Assembly (NCBI RefSeq): GCF_038452265.1
Contig: NZ_CP151843.1
Span: 310,001-374,000 of the forward strand
Direction of reading: 5' to 3'
From: Vibrio diazotrophicus
GTDB taxonomy: Bacteria; Pseudomonadota; Gammaproteobacteria; Enterobacterales; Vibrionaceae
DNA: 64,000 nt
A model generated the notes under the pieces. That model had not been told where the DNA came from and searched no databases. It was given only the letters and a program-made list of their open reading frames with translations. Numbering within the stretch: the first letter of the stretch is position 1; every line of letters begins with the position of its first letter. Shown piece by piece: positions 8,622 to 17,978 of this stretch. The position numbers and the translations under genes are program-made.

Positions 8622-9449
8622 ATGTTTGAAGTCAGTCAGTTATCGCAAGCACAAGATTCAGCGCCACAACGTAACCTATTGCAGGTGAATAACCTCAACG
8701 TACGATTAGGCGACTTGGTGTTGGCAAGAGACATCAGTTTCCAACTGCAACCGGGGCAAGTGAACGTTATTCTTGGACCAAATGGCACGGGTAAAAGTAC
8801 TCTGTTGAAGACTCTGTTCGGTGATATTAAAATCGTAAGCGGAGAAATTCAGTATGGAAACAATGTGTTATCTGGTAAGTCGTTGATTGAGTGGCGAACT
8901 AAGTTTGGTTACATGCCGCAAGATATCCACCTCGATGTCAATATGACGGTAATCGAAGTGGTGTTGTTAGGCAGACTTGATGCACTCAGCATGCGAATTG
9001 AAACTAAAATGCTGCAAGAAGCGTTGAGCATTCTCAAGAGCATTGGTTTGGAACATCTTGCCAGCCGTGATGTGAGAACTCTCAGTGGTGGTCAGTGTCA
9101 GATGATTCTGTTTGCACAAGCACTGATGCGTTGCCCTGAAATACTGATGCTGGATGAGCCAGTAAGTGCGTTAGATTTGCACTACCAACACGTATTACTA
9201 AATCACTTGGTTACTCAGACGAAAAAGCAAAATTACACCACCTTAATGGTGCTGCACGACCTTAATTTAGCGGCACAATACGCTGATAACCTTTTGATAT
9301 TAAAACAAGGTGAATTGAGAGCCTTTGGTAGTCCGAAGGAACTGTTAACCAGCGAACTGATTCACGAGCTGTATCATGTGGAAGCGGATGTTCTTACCGA
9401 TGAAAATGGTACACCTTTCGTCCGCACTCGTAGACCTAGCGCGGCGTAA
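8622..9449 (+). CDS. Iron-siderophore ABC transporter ATPase
   Basis: 275-aa ATP-binding subunit. Walker A GPNGTGKST is at residues 52-60, signature LSGGQ at 154-158, Walker B ILMLDEP at about 174-180, and the switch His lies in VLHDLN. The ATG at 8622 is chosen because it directly follows the permease stop and has GAGAAG just upstream; the open frame extends to 8574, but that part overlaps the permease. Belongs to the FepC/FhuC/BtuD group. A strong bidirectional hairpin follows. Confidence 0.9.
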   Translation: MFEVSQLSQAQDSAPQRNLLQVNNLNVRLGDLVLARDISFQLQPGQVNVILGPNGTGKSTLLKTLFGDIKIVSGEIQYGNNVLSGKSLIEWRTKFGYMPQDIHLDVNMTVIEVVLLGRLDALSMRIETKMLQEALSILKSIGLEHLASRDVRTLSGGQCQMILFAQALMRCPEILMLDEPVSALDLHYQHVLLNHLVTQTKKQNYTTLMVLHDLNLAAQYADNLLILKQGELRAFGSPKELLTSELIHELYHVEADVLTDENGTPFVRTRRPSAA

Positions 9450-9491
9450 CTCAGAACATTTGCTCATTCCATTGTGATATGAACAAGATAT

Positions 9492-9523
9492 AAAAAGGCC
9501 AGAACTGATGTTCTGGCCTTTTT
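9492..9523. terminator. Bidirectional terminator between convergent iron genes
   Basis: Perfect 14-bp stem AAAAAGGCCAGAAC / GTTCTGGCCTTTTT with a TGAT loop. T-runs on both strands let it serve the ATPase gene (+) and the binding-protein gene (-). Confidence 0.93.
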
Positions 9524-9565
9524 GCATGGATAACACCGACTCTCAGAGCCGGTGACTAAAATTGC

Positions 9566-10645
9566 TTACAGTTGAGTAACGAACGTACCTTTAGGTACCA
9601 CTGGTAGGTAGTTCTTGTAGAAGTCCAAGTACGCTTGGTTTGGATCTAAATCGGCAAACAATTCTGGATACATCGCTTTTGCGTAGAACTGAATCAGCGC
9701 GCCATCAAGAATGGTACGGCATGCGCCGTGGTAAGCCGCGTACATACGGTTGTTTTTAACTGCTGAAATTGAAGACCAGCCCGTGCGCTTTTTGAATCCT
9801 TCTAAACGTTCTTTCGCTACCGACTCTTCTACACCTTGACCCATTAACATTGCATCGCTGCCGCCATTTTCATAGCCAGTCATAACGAGCACATCTGGGT
9901 TTGCTGCAATGATTTGCTCAGGGTTTAGTTTACCCCACCATTCAACATAAGGTGCAGAAATGTTGTCGCCACCGGCTACAGTAGAGATTGCGCCCCACAT
10001 GTTTTTACCAAAGGTGTAGCCGATTTCGTTTACGCCTGAAGCACCGAATTCAGTGTAAACTTTTGGCTTTGGAAGGTTCGCTTTTTCTAAACGCGCAGTG
10101 ATCATTTCGATGTTCTGCTTGTACTCGCTAGCTATTTTCGCTGCACGTTCTTCTTGACCTGTGATCACACCGATTAGCTCGGTACTTTTAATGTGACGTT
10201 CTAAAGTTTGAGCGTTGTAATCCACAACTACAATTGGAATGCCAGCACCTTCAAGACGTTGGATATCACTACCCAAGGCTTTATATTGCCAGTCAGCCAG
10301 CATGATGAGATCCGGATTAAGGCTGATGACTTTCTCTACAGAGAAAGTGTTGGTATCAACACGGCCAATAGCGGCAATCTCGTCTAGAGAAGGACGGTGC
10401 TTAACGTTCATTTCCCAGTTTGCTGAGCGCGCTTGCCAAATGTATTTCGACATACCCACAACGTTGTCATACGCAGCTTCCGTACCAATTGCCATGTAAT
10501 CTTCTGGATAGAAGCCGACGATAACGCGTTTTGCCGGCGCATCGAAAGTAACTTCACGATCAAGCACATCCGTAATGGTTGTCGTTTGTGCAAAGCTGTA
10601 AGAAGCAAATAGCAAAGTAGAAAGGCTAATCAGTTTCTGAATCAT
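9566..10645 (-). CDS. Periplasmic iron-siderophore binding protein
   Basis: 359-aa class III solute-binding protein (TroA/FepB-like). It has a cleavable signal peptide (residues 1-19, ending SYSFA) and typical stretches: DVLDREVTFDAPAKRVIVGF, LNPDLIMLADWQ and NPEQIIAANPDVLVMTGYEN. It would deliver ligand to the convergent permease/ATPase pair. The exact siderophore or haem ligand cannot be inferred. A second Fur-like site sits about 100 bp upstream of its start, consistent with co-regulation of the two halves of the transporter by iron. Confidence 0.88.
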   Translation of the reverse strand: MIQKLISLSTLLFASYSFAQTTTITDVLDREVTFDAPAKRVIVGFYPEDYMAIGTEAAYDNVVGMSKYIWQARSANWEMNVKHRPSLDEIAAIGRVDTNTFSVEKVISLNPDLIMLADWQYKALGSDIQRLEGAGIPIVVVDYNAQTLERHIKSTELIGVITGQEERAAKIASEYKQNIEMITARLEKANLPKPKVYTEFGASGVNEIGYTFGKNMWGAISTVAGGDNISAPYVEWWGKLNPEQIIAANPDVLVMTGYENGGSDAMLMGQGVEESVAKERLEGFKKRTGWSSISAVKNNRMYAAYHGACRTILDGALIQFYAKAMYPELFADLDPNQAYLDFYKNYLPVVPKGTFVTQL

Positions 10646-10995
10646 TTATTGGAACCTACTTTTGTCCTTGTTGAAAAGATAGTGATGAAACGAATTCGCA
10701 TTGACTGCGAAGGGCATGATTATATTGCCAAAGAAAATGCATATGCAAACTATTATCATTTATTTTTAGAAAAAGAGTTGTAGCGATAATTGACTCATTG
10801 TGCGTGCAAGTTTAAAAATCAGTCTATTACGTTCAATGTTGTGCCTCTCATACGCATACCTGAATGTTTAATCTCTCAACAAGAAAAGGCCTATAGCCAT
10901 GATCATCTTCGCATCTGGTGTTAGAACAGCTATGTTTTAGTAGTGATGCTTTTAAAAATGACTTGGCGGCAAAAAGGAAGACTAGGGACGTGGTT
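10646..10995. other. Divergent intergenic region
   Basis: 350 bp between the iron-binding-protein gene (-) and the lipoprotein gene (+). Holds a Fur-like site near the minus-strand promoter. Otherwise I see no gene, repeat or structured RNA. Confidence 0.5.
10741..10761. promoter_or_regulatory. Fur box upstream of iron-binding protein
   Basis: Contains the same perfect half-site ATTATCATTT as the site at 7430-7450, with a partial left half (about 16 of 20 positions match the consensus). It lies about 100 bp upstream of the minus-strand binding-protein start. Confidence 0.65.
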
Positions 10996-11841
10996 ATGAA
11001 GAAAAGGATAACGCTGCTGTTGATGTCGGTACTACTCATAGCAGGGTGCAGTACCAAGTTTGTTTACCATAATATGGACTGGTTTATTCTTGAGTACCTA
11101 GATGATTATGTGACTTTGACTGACCAGCAGGAAAGTTTGGTGAAAACGCAAATTGATGCGCTCAGCCAATGGCATCAAACTGAGGAGCTAAACAACTATG
11201 TTATGCAGTTTGATCAACTGCTTGAGCTCAATCCTAAAACTCTCACACTGGAACAGCTTCAACAGCATAGAGAGTGGATTTATGAGCATTACCAGAGTTT
11301 AGTGACTCAAATCTTTCCGAGTATTTTTCCAATAGCCACCGCTTTGTCAGACAAACAGGTGGATGAATTTATGCAGGGGTTAGCAAAGCGGCATCAAAAA
11401 TACGCCGATAAGTATGCGGATTTGAATGAAAGTGAAACCAGAGCCAAGTATGAAGAACGAATTATTGATCGTATGGAACAGTGGTTAGGTTCTCTAACTG
11501 CTAACCAAGAACAATTAGCAGGACAATGGGCGAAAGCTCTACAAATAACGACCTATGACTGGATAGCGTTTCAAAAGACGCAACGAAACGAAATTCAATC
11601 ACTGTTGAATCAACGCCATAACCAAACTGATTTCAATCAGAGATTACAGAAACTTCTCTTTTCCCAAGAAGAGTCCTACAGCCCTGTGCTCAAAGCAAAG
11701 CTCAACTACAACGAACAGGCATCAAACGAACACATACTCAGTATTGTCCACCTCTCTACTCCCAAACAGATCGAGCATTTTAAAGAGACTGTCTATGAAT
11801 GGCGAAGTTTAGCCAGCGATCTCCATGCCGCCAAACGCTGA
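10996..11841 (+). CDS. DUF6279-type lipoprotein
   Basis: 281-aa predicted lipoprotein: positively charged N-terminus, hydrophobic stretch and a lipobox LIAGC, so it should be acylated at Cys17. The conserved start of the mature part (KFVYHNMDWFILEYLDDYV) is typical of the DUF6279 family. The rest is helical and rich in Gln and charged residues. Function is unknown. The ATG at 10996 is preferred over a GTG at 10918 because it gives a proper signal sequence. Monocistronic as far as visible. Confidence 0.75.
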   Translation: MKKRITLLLMSVLLIAGCSTKFVYHNMDWFILEYLDDYVTLTDQQESLVKTQIDALSQWHQTEELNNYVMQFDQLLELNPKTLTLEQLQQHREWIYEHYQSLVTQIFPSIFPIATALSDKQVDEFMQGLAKRHQKYADKYADLNESETRAKYEERIIDRMEQWLGSLTANQEQLAGQWAKALQITTYDWIAFQKTQRNEIQSLLNQRHNQTDFNQRLQKLLFSQEESYSPVLKAKLNYNEQASNEHILSIVHLSTPKQIEHFKETVYEWRSLASDLHAAKR

Positions 11842-12053
11842 GTTTTTATTACGGGTGTGTCGTTGGGTGGCTTAAAAATGATGATATTCATTAGGCTAAT
11901 GTGTTGAGAACATTATTAATTAATATTCTCAATTGGTGTTACAATCATCGGGCAAATGTAACAATAAGTAAATTTGGTCTAGCGCATATAAATCCTAATC
12001 CATTGATTATTCAAAACAATGCTAGTCATTTTGTAGTAGGGATACTGATATAC

Positions 12054-13796
12054 ATGAAAAACTTTTCTTTTAAGAACAAAATTATAGCGTTGATTGCTAG
12101 CATTATTACTGTGACCATTTTTGTGTCATATATGAGTGTGAACCACTTTATCAGTGGTTATATCTATGAGTCAGACACGGCAAGAATCAAACACAATATT
12201 GATTTGGTCACCGCTCAGCTAGAACGAGCATTGCAAGAAAAGTTAACACTGACGAAAAGTCTCAATTTCAGCATGATGGATATTGCAGACACCAAAGAGT
12301 CGACAGGCTTTGCGAGCATTGTGTTGGTAACGAATGGTTATGCTTTCGATGATACTGCTAACTCGCTTGATGATGAGCAAACGGAAACTTACTTGAAGTT
12401 GGCTGAACAGTTAACGGAAGAGCCAACGATGAGTGATGTTGAAATGGTGGATGGAAAGCCAACGGTTCGTATTTCACTTAAAAAATATGATGGTTCGGCA
12501 AACTTCTTTACTCTCGACATTAGCAACCTGAAAGACGTTATTGAAGCTTATTCATTGCCGGGCAGCTATATGGAACTGATATCGGCAAACCAAATCACCA
12601 TTTTCTCTGATAAATCGAGTGACAACGTCATTCCAGTTTCAAAACAGTTCACAATTGATGGCCAGAATTGGTCGTTGAATGGCTATATCGATTTAGACAA
12701 TATCCAAACAAACACAGACAGTCTCAACTGGGAAATCACTCTGGCGTTGTTGATCTCTGCAGCAATCATTATCTGTCTGAGTGTGCCAATGCTGAATTTC
12801 GCATTCAAACCTCTAATGCGCCTCAAAGAACTGGTGGCTGATCTGTCTCAAGGGAATGGAGATTTAACTCAGCGTTTAAGTGTCACTTCGAACGACGAAA
12901 TCGGCGAAATTTCGACTTCTATTAACCGCTTCATTGAACAGCTTCAGGGTATGTTTATTGAAGTGTCCAGCTCATCATCCAAAATTGATACTGCGGTGAG
13001 TCATCTCAGCAGTCAGTCTCAATCAAATATGCAGATGTTAAATGCGCATACCATTGAGACCGAGCAGGTGATCACAGCGATAGACGAAATGAGCGCAACA
13101 GCAGGATCAATCGCACAGAGTGCCGCAGACGCCGCCAAGCTTACGGAGTTAACCAACGCTTATGCAGATGAGTCTAAACAAACCGTAAACCAGGCGGTGC
13201 AAAGCGTGACCGCATTGGAAGCCGATGTGGCTGAGATGGCGAACACCATCAGTGCCATGAATCAAGATACCAAACAAATTGGTTCGGTACTTCAGGTGAT
13301 TGGTGATATCGCTGAACAAACTAACTTGTTGGCATTGAATGCTGCGATTGAAGCGGCGCGTGCAGGTGAACAAGGTCGCGGTTTTGCCGTAGTGGCTGAC
13401 GAAGTTCGAGCACTGGCGGCTCGCACACAGCAAAGCACAGGGCAGATTAACGACATGCTGTCTAAGCTCAACAACACATCCGAAAATGTGGTGAGTAAGA
13501 TGGAAACCACTCGTAGGAGCTGTGAAGCGACATCGCAAAGCACTCATAAGGTGATGGAGTCATTGAATACAGTGACGACATCTGTGGTAGAAATTAATGA
13601 CTTGAACACATTAATGGCCACATCTGCTGAGCAGCAAAGCCATGTGACTGAAGAAGTCAGTCGTAATATGGCAACGATTCAGGAGTTAATCGGCCAGCTT
13701 AATAACAGTGCTTCACAGACAAACACCATCAGTCAGGAACTAAGAGGCACATCGACTGATCTGTCTGACGTTGTTACTCAGTTCAAAGTTCACTGA
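12054..13796 (+). CDS. Methyl-accepting chemotaxis protein (first paralog)
   Basis: 580-aa chemoreceptor. TM1 is at about residues 10-32, followed by a periplasmic ligand-binding domain of about 190 residues, TM2 around 225-245, HAMP (LKELVADLSQGNGDLTQRLS), then a cytoplasmic signalling domain with the conserved hairpin tip EQTNLLALNAAIEAARAGEQ. The start at 12054 is chosen by alignment to the downstream paralog (MKxFSFKNKI); the frame opens earlier at 11901 but that extension has no counterpart. The last residues are TQFKVH, not a CheR-binding NWETF-type pentapeptide. The ligand is unknown. Confidence 0.92.
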   Translation: MKNFSFKNKIIALIASIITVTIFVSYMSVNHFISGYIYESDTARIKHNIDLVTAQLERALQEKLTLTKSLNFSMMDIADTKESTGFASIVLVTNGYAFDDTANSLDDEQTETYLKLAEQLTEEPTMSDVEMVDGKPTVRISLKKYDGSANFFTLDISNLKDVIEAYSLPGSYMELISANQITIFSDKSSDNVIPVSKQFTIDGQNWSLNGYIDLDNIQTNTDSLNWEITLALLISAAIIICLSVPMLNFAFKPLMRLKELVADLSQGNGDLTQRLSVTSNDEIGEISTSINRFIEQLQGMFIEVSSSSSKIDTAVSHLSSQSQSNMQMLNAHTIETEQVITAIDEMSATAGSIAQSAADAAKLTELTNAYADESKQTVNQAVQSVTALEADVAEMANTISAMNQDTKQIGSVLQVIGDIAEQTNLLALNAAIEAARAGEQGRGFAVVADEVRALAARTQQSTGQINDMLSKLNNTSENVVSKMETTRRSCEATSQSTHKVMESLNTVTTSVVEINDLNTLMATSAEQQSHVTEEVSRNMATIQELIGQLNNSASQTNTISQELRGTSTDLSDVVTQFKVH

Positions 13797-13821
13797 AAAT
13801 AGTCGTCCCCAAGAAGACTGA

Positions 13822-13850
13822 AAAAGAGCGCCAAATGGTGCTCTTTTTTT
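13822..13850 (+). terminator. Terminator after first chemoreceptor
   Basis: Hairpin AAAGAGCGCC / GGTGCTCTTT with an AAAT loop and a following T-run. Confidence 0.9.
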
Positions 13851-14233
13851 GTAGAAACGGTAAGGTTGAAAAATATATCTATTAAAAATGAAACGATGTA
13901 TTAGATAAAATGCGACTAAACTCTAAAAAAATATGACCGGAGTCTCATTTACCGAACGATGTTGTCTCACTTTTGAACTAATACTCATTGTTTCATATTA
14001 AGTTTGGATACAATGTGCCGAATAATAAACGTGGCTTAGTAAAGTTGTAGGAATAATCCCACTTCGAACTGTTGTGTCAAAGAGTAGAAAATCAGCTTGG
14101 TAGTCGATACCAAGTGCTAGCCAACAAGCAGTTAACTGAGAACCCGCATAATAATTAATACTCTATTCACCATTCGCTCACTGATTTTATCGGGGTCAGT
14201 AAGCTAAAAACTTTGTGAAGGACGCGAAGAATA
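13851..14233. other. Intergenic region between chemoreceptor genes
   Basis: 383 bp without a supportable gene. It contains a short hairpin CTTGGTA / TACCAAG at 14096-14114. The terminator upstream implies that the second receptor has its own promoter here; I do not see a confident -35/-10 pair. Confidence 0.45.
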
Positions 14234-15976
14234 ATGAAGAGTTTTTCCTTTAAAAACAAAATTATATCGCTAATAGTTGCCATAATTTCAATCACCATTT
14301 TTGTTTCGTTTCTCAGTGTAAACCACTTTATCAGTTCCTATATTTATCAGTCAGATATAGAGAAAATTGAACATAACATTGAGTTAGTGAACCGAACACT
14401 GGAAGGTGAGTTACGCGACAAGCTTAGTCTGGCGAAAAGCCTTAAATTCAACATGATGGATATCGGCACCACCAAAGAGTCGGCTGGTTTCTCTCATATT
14501 GTGCGTCTTGCAAGCAGCTATGCGTTCGATGATACGGGCAGAGTACTAGAACAAGATGAAACTCAAAAGTACATAACACTTGCAGAAGGCTTGACCGCTG
14601 AACCAACGGTGAGCGAAGTGACGATCATTGAAGGGCGTCCAAGTTTAAATATCTCAATTAAGCATATGGACGGCTCTGCTAACTTTTTCACGCTTGATTT
14701 GAGTGGATTAAAACCAATTTTAGAAGCCTATTCGCTGTCAGGCAGCTACATGGAACTGATTTCTTCAAATGAGGTCACCATTTTCACTGATAAAACCGGT
14801 GAAAACTTGATTCCTGTTGAGCGCAACTTTGATTTGGCTGGCCAGACATGGAGGTTGAACGGTTATATCGATCTTGATGACATTCAAGCCAATACTGACA
14901 GTTTGAACTGGAAGATCACAATGGCACTACTTATTTGTGCAGTGATCATTATCGGTTTAAGTGTTGCAATGCTGCACTTTGCATTCAAACCTTTACTGCG
15001 TCTAAAAGAACTCGTAGCTGACCTTTCACAAGGTAACGGTGATTTAACTCAACGTTTGAGCGTTACATCGAATGATGAAATCGGTCAGATTTCGACTTCT
15101 ATTAACCGTTTTATCGAACAGCTTCAGGGAATGTTTATTGAAGTCTCTAGCTCATCATCGAAAATTGATTCTGCGGTTAATCACCTTAGCAGCCAGTCTG
15201 AATCAAACATGCAGATGTTAAATGCGCATACCATTGAGACAGAACAGGTGATCACAGCGATTGATGAAATGAGCGCAACAGCAGGGTCTATTGCTCAAAG
15301 TGCATCAGACGCAGCTAAGCTCACAGAACTGACAAACTCATATGCGAACGATTCTAAGAAAACGGTTAATCAAGCGGTACAAAGCGTAACTGCATTGGAG
15401 TCGGATGTAGCAGAAATGTCGAACACCATCAGTGCGATGAATCAAGATACCAAACAGATTGGCACTGTACTTCAGGTGATTGGTGATATTGCTGAGCAGA
15501 CTAACCTGTTGGCATTAAACGCTGCGATAGAGGCCGCGCGTGCAGGTGAGCAAGGTCGTGGTTTTGCCGTGGTAGCTGACGAAGTTCGCGCACTGGCAGC
15601 TCGTACGCAGCAGAGTACAGGGCAGATTAATGAGATGCTGTCTAAGCTCAACAACACATCCGAAAATGTCGTGAGCAAGATGGAAACCACACGTAAGAGC
15701 TGTGAAGCGACTTCACAAAGCACTCACAAGGTGATGGAGTCATTGAACACTGTGACCACGTCCGTGGTAGAAATTAACGACTTGAACACATTAATGGCAA
15801 CCTCTGCTGAGCAGCAAAGCCATGTGACTGAAGAAGTCAGCCGTAATATGGCTGCCATTCAGGCTCTTATTGGTCAACTGAATGATAGCGCAGCGCAGAC
15901 CAATAATATCAGCCGTGAACTCGGCGGTACGTCGAGTGATCTGTCACAAGTGGTGGGGCAGTTTAAAGTTCATTAA
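14234..15976 (+). CDS. Methyl-accepting chemotaxis protein (second paralog)
   Basis: 580 aa, same length and architecture as the receptor encoded just upstream: TM1, periplasmic sensor, TM2, HAMP and signalling domain with the same hairpin tip. The cytoplasmic half is nearly identical to its neighbour, while the periplasmic half differs at many positions (for example KSTGFASIV versus KESAGFSHIV-type segments). This points to tandem duplication followed by divergence in ligand sensing. RBS GAAGGA precedes the ATG. Confidence 0.92.
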   Translation: MKSFSFKNKIISLIVAIISITIFVSFLSVNHFISSYIYQSDIEKIEHNIELVNRTLEGELRDKLSLAKSLKFNMMDIGTTKESAGFSHIVRLASSYAFDDTGRVLEQDETQKYITLAEGLTAEPTVSEVTIIEGRPSLNISIKHMDGSANFFTLDLSGLKPILEAYSLSGSYMELISSNEVTIFTDKTGENLIPVERNFDLAGQTWRLNGYIDLDDIQANTDSLNWKITMALLICAVIIIGLSVAMLHFAFKPLLRLKELVADLSQGNGDLTQRLSVTSNDEIGQISTSINRFIEQLQGMFIEVSSSSSKIDSAVNHLSSQSESNMQMLNAHTIETEQVITAIDEMSATAGSIAQSASDAAKLTELTNSYANDSKKTVNQAVQSVTALESDVAEMSNTISAMNQDTKQIGTVLQVIGDIAEQTNLLALNAAIEAARAGEQGRGFAVVADEVRALAARTQQSTGQINEMLSKLNNTSENVVSKMETTRKSCEATSQSTHKVMESLNTVTTSVVEINDLNTLMATSAEQQSHVTEEVSRNMAAIQALIGQLNDSAAQTNNISRELGGTSSDLSQVVGQFKVH

Positions 15977-15997
15977 TGATTTGTTTCAAATGTCATA

Positions 15998-16024
15998 AAG
16001 AGCACCAATAGGTGCTCTTTTTTT
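15998..16024 (+). terminator. Terminator after second chemoreceptor
   Basis: Hairpin AAAGAGCACC / GGTGCTCTTT with an AATA loop and a T-run. It is a sister of the terminator after the first receptor, so the duplicated unit probably included the terminator. Confidence 0.9.
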
Positions 16025-16145
16025 GTCCGCTCTTCAATGCCATGTTCAAGGTAGGTTAGATGATTGTCAGTGTTGCCGACTCCGTATTGAGTGAGTTGTT
16101 AACACACGTTTAAATTGGTGACGAATCAGCTCAAAAGGAACCAAT

Positions 16146-16451
16146 ATGAAACGATATGGGATAATTGCACCGCTTGTACTGCTAGGTACATTAATGACAA
16201 CTCACGCTCAGGCGTCGGATTCACAGGTAGACATAGAATTAGGCTGTGTCTCAGTTGCAAACAAAGACGTCTCAATAAAAACAGGAGATTGTCGCAACAG
16301 AAAAGTGGAAACCGTGAAAGTGGTTAAGGTCGTCAAAGTGGTTGAAGAAGATCATTATCGCAGCCACCCTGTACACGGAAAACATCCGGGCAAAGGCCAC
16401 CACAAGAAAAAGTATGTTGAAGAGTCTTCATTCCATAAACATAAGCACTAA
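16146..16451 (+). CDS. Small secreted His/Lys-rich protein, unknown function
   Basis: 101 aa with a clear signal peptide (residues 1-24, ending AQA). The short mature part has two Cys (ELGC and GDC), a repeated VKVVKVVKVV segment and a basic, histidine-rich tail (HPVHGKHPGKGHHKKK, then HKHKH). RBS AAAAGGAA precedes the ATG, and a hairpin terminator follows, so it looks like a real monocistronic gene. I do not recognise a family. The composition would allow metal, nucleic-acid or polyanion binding in the periplasm; this is speculation. Confidence 0.7.
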   Translation: MKRYGIIAPLVLLGTLMTTHAQASDSQVDIELGCVSVANKDVSIKTGDCRNRKVETVKVVKVVKVVEEDHYRSHPVHGKHPGKGHHKKKYVEESSFHKHKH

Positions 16452-16468
16452 ATCAACATCAGAAAAAC

Positions 16469-16495
16469 AAAAGGGATGCATCAAGCATCCCTTTT
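16469..16495. terminator. Bidirectional terminator
   Basis: AAAAGGGATGC / GCATCCCTTTT stem with an ATCAA loop, between the small secreted protein (+) and gnd (-). Confidence 0.88.
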
Positions 16496-16516
16496 CTGTT
16501 TGGTCACTTATAACGA

Positions 16517-17965
16517 TTAAACGTCGTAAGTAGTAGACGCAGTGTTGCCACCTGTACCAGTCCAGTTAGTGTGGAAGAATTCACCACGTGCACGGTCTGT
16601 ACGCTCGTAGGTGTGAGCACCGAAGTAGTCACGTTGCGCTTGCAGCAGGTTCGCAGGTAGACGAGCTGTTGTGTAACCGTCTAGGAACGTTAGAGCTGAA
16701 GTCATACATGGCATTGGGATACCTGCTTCTAGAGATTTAGAAGCTACTTTACGCCATGCCACTAGGCTGCTTTGTAGAATGTTCTTGAAGTACTCGTCAG
16801 AGCCTAGGAATGCTAGTTCTGGGTTCTTCTCGAATGCATCACGGATGTTACCTAGGAATGCAGAGCGGATGATACAACCACCACGCCACATTAGCGCTAC
16901 GTTACCGTAGTTTAGATCCCAGCCATTCTCGTTTGATGCTTCGCGCATTAGCATGAAGCCTTGAGCGTAAGAGATGATCTTAGAAGCAAGCAGAGCTTGA
17001 CGTAGTGCATCAACCCACTCTTGTTTGTCGCCTTCAACTGGAGTGATAGTTTTACCAAACAGTTTTTCAGCTTCAACACGTTGGTCTTTCAGTGCAGATA
17101 GACAACGAGAGAATACAGACTCAGAGATTAGAGTTAGTGGGATACCTAGGTCTAGCGCGTTGATACCTGTCCATTTACCAGTACCTTTTTGACCAGCAGT
17201 GTCTAGGATCTTCTCTACTAGTGGCTCACCGTCTTCATCTTTGTAGCCAAGGATGTCAGCTGTGATTTCAACTAGGTAGCTGTTTAGCTCAGTCTTATCC
17301 CATTCAGCAAATACAGCTTGCATCTCATCTGCAGACATACCAAGACCGTCTTTCATGAACTGGTAAGCTTCAGTGATCAGCTGCATGTCGCCGTATTCGA
17401 TACCGTTGTGAACCATTTTAACGAAGTGACCAGCACCGTCGTTACCAACCCAGTCACAACATGGCTCGCCAGCGTCAGTTTTTGCAGAGATACCTTGGAA
17501 GATTGGCTTAACCGCTTCCCAAGCTTCAGGAGCACCACCAGGCATGATTGAAGGTCCGAAACGTGCACCTTCTTCACCACCAGAAACACCAGTACCAATG
17601 AAGTGGATACCTTTTTCACGTAGCGCAGCAACGCGACGGTTTGTATCTGGGTAGTTAGTGTTACCGCCATCAATAATGATGTCGCCTTTGTCTAGAAGTG
17701 GTACTAGTTGATCGATGAATGCGTCAACTACTGAACCCGCACGAACCATAAGCATCACTTTGCGAGGAGTTTCTAGTTTCTCTACTAGCTCTTCTAGAGA
17801 GTAAGCACCAATGATGTTAGTGCCTTTCGCTGGACCTTCTAGGAACTCGTCAACTTTTGACGCAGTACGGTTGTGAGCAACCACTTTGAAGCCGTGGTCG
17901 TTCATGTTTAGGATCAGGTTTTGACCCATAACCGCCAGGCCGATTACACCGATATCACCTTTCAT
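16517..17965 (-). CDS. gnd: 6-phosphogluconate dehydrogenase (decarboxylating)
   Basis: Oxidises 6-phosphogluconate to ribulose 5-phosphate, CO2 and NADPH in the oxidative pentose phosphate pathway. 482 aa; the N-terminal Rossmann motif is GLAVMGQN, with GGNTNYPD, GTGVSGGEEGARFGPS and the C-terminal TDRARG also typical. The ATG at 17965 is chosen because GAAGGAGAG lies just upstream and the protein then begins MKGDIGVIG as in relatives; the frame opens at 17986. Last gene of zwf-pgl-gnd. The gap to pgl is 13 bp. Confidence 0.97.
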   Translation of the reverse strand: MKGDIGVIGLAVMGQNLILNMNDHGFKVVAHNRTASKVDEFLEGPAKGTNIIGAYSLEELVEKLETPRKVMLMVRAGSVVDAFIDQLVPLLDKGDIIIDGGNTNYPDTNRRVAALREKGIHFIGTGVSGGEEGARFGPSIMPGGAPEAWEAVKPIFQGISAKTDAGEPCCDWVGNDGAGHFVKMVHNGIEYGDMQLITEAYQFMKDGLGMSADEMQAVFAEWDKTELNSYLVEITADILGYKDEDGEPLVEKILDTAGQKGTGKWTGINALDLGIPLTLISESVFSRCLSALKDQRVEAEKLFGKTITPVEGDKQEWVDALRQALLASKIISYAQGFMLMREASNENGWDLNYGNVALMWRGGCIIRSAFLGNIRDAFEKNPELAFLGSDEYFKNILQSSLVAWRKVASKSLEAGIPMPCMTSALTFLDGYTTARLPANLLQAQRDYFGAHTYERTDRARGEFFHTNWTGTGGNTASTTYDV

Positions 17966-17978
17966 TTGTTTCTCTCCT

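Noticed and set aside
11901..12053. N-terminal extension of the first chemoreceptor
   Set aside because: The paralog starts at the equivalent of 12054, and the extension puts extra sequence before TM1 without homology.
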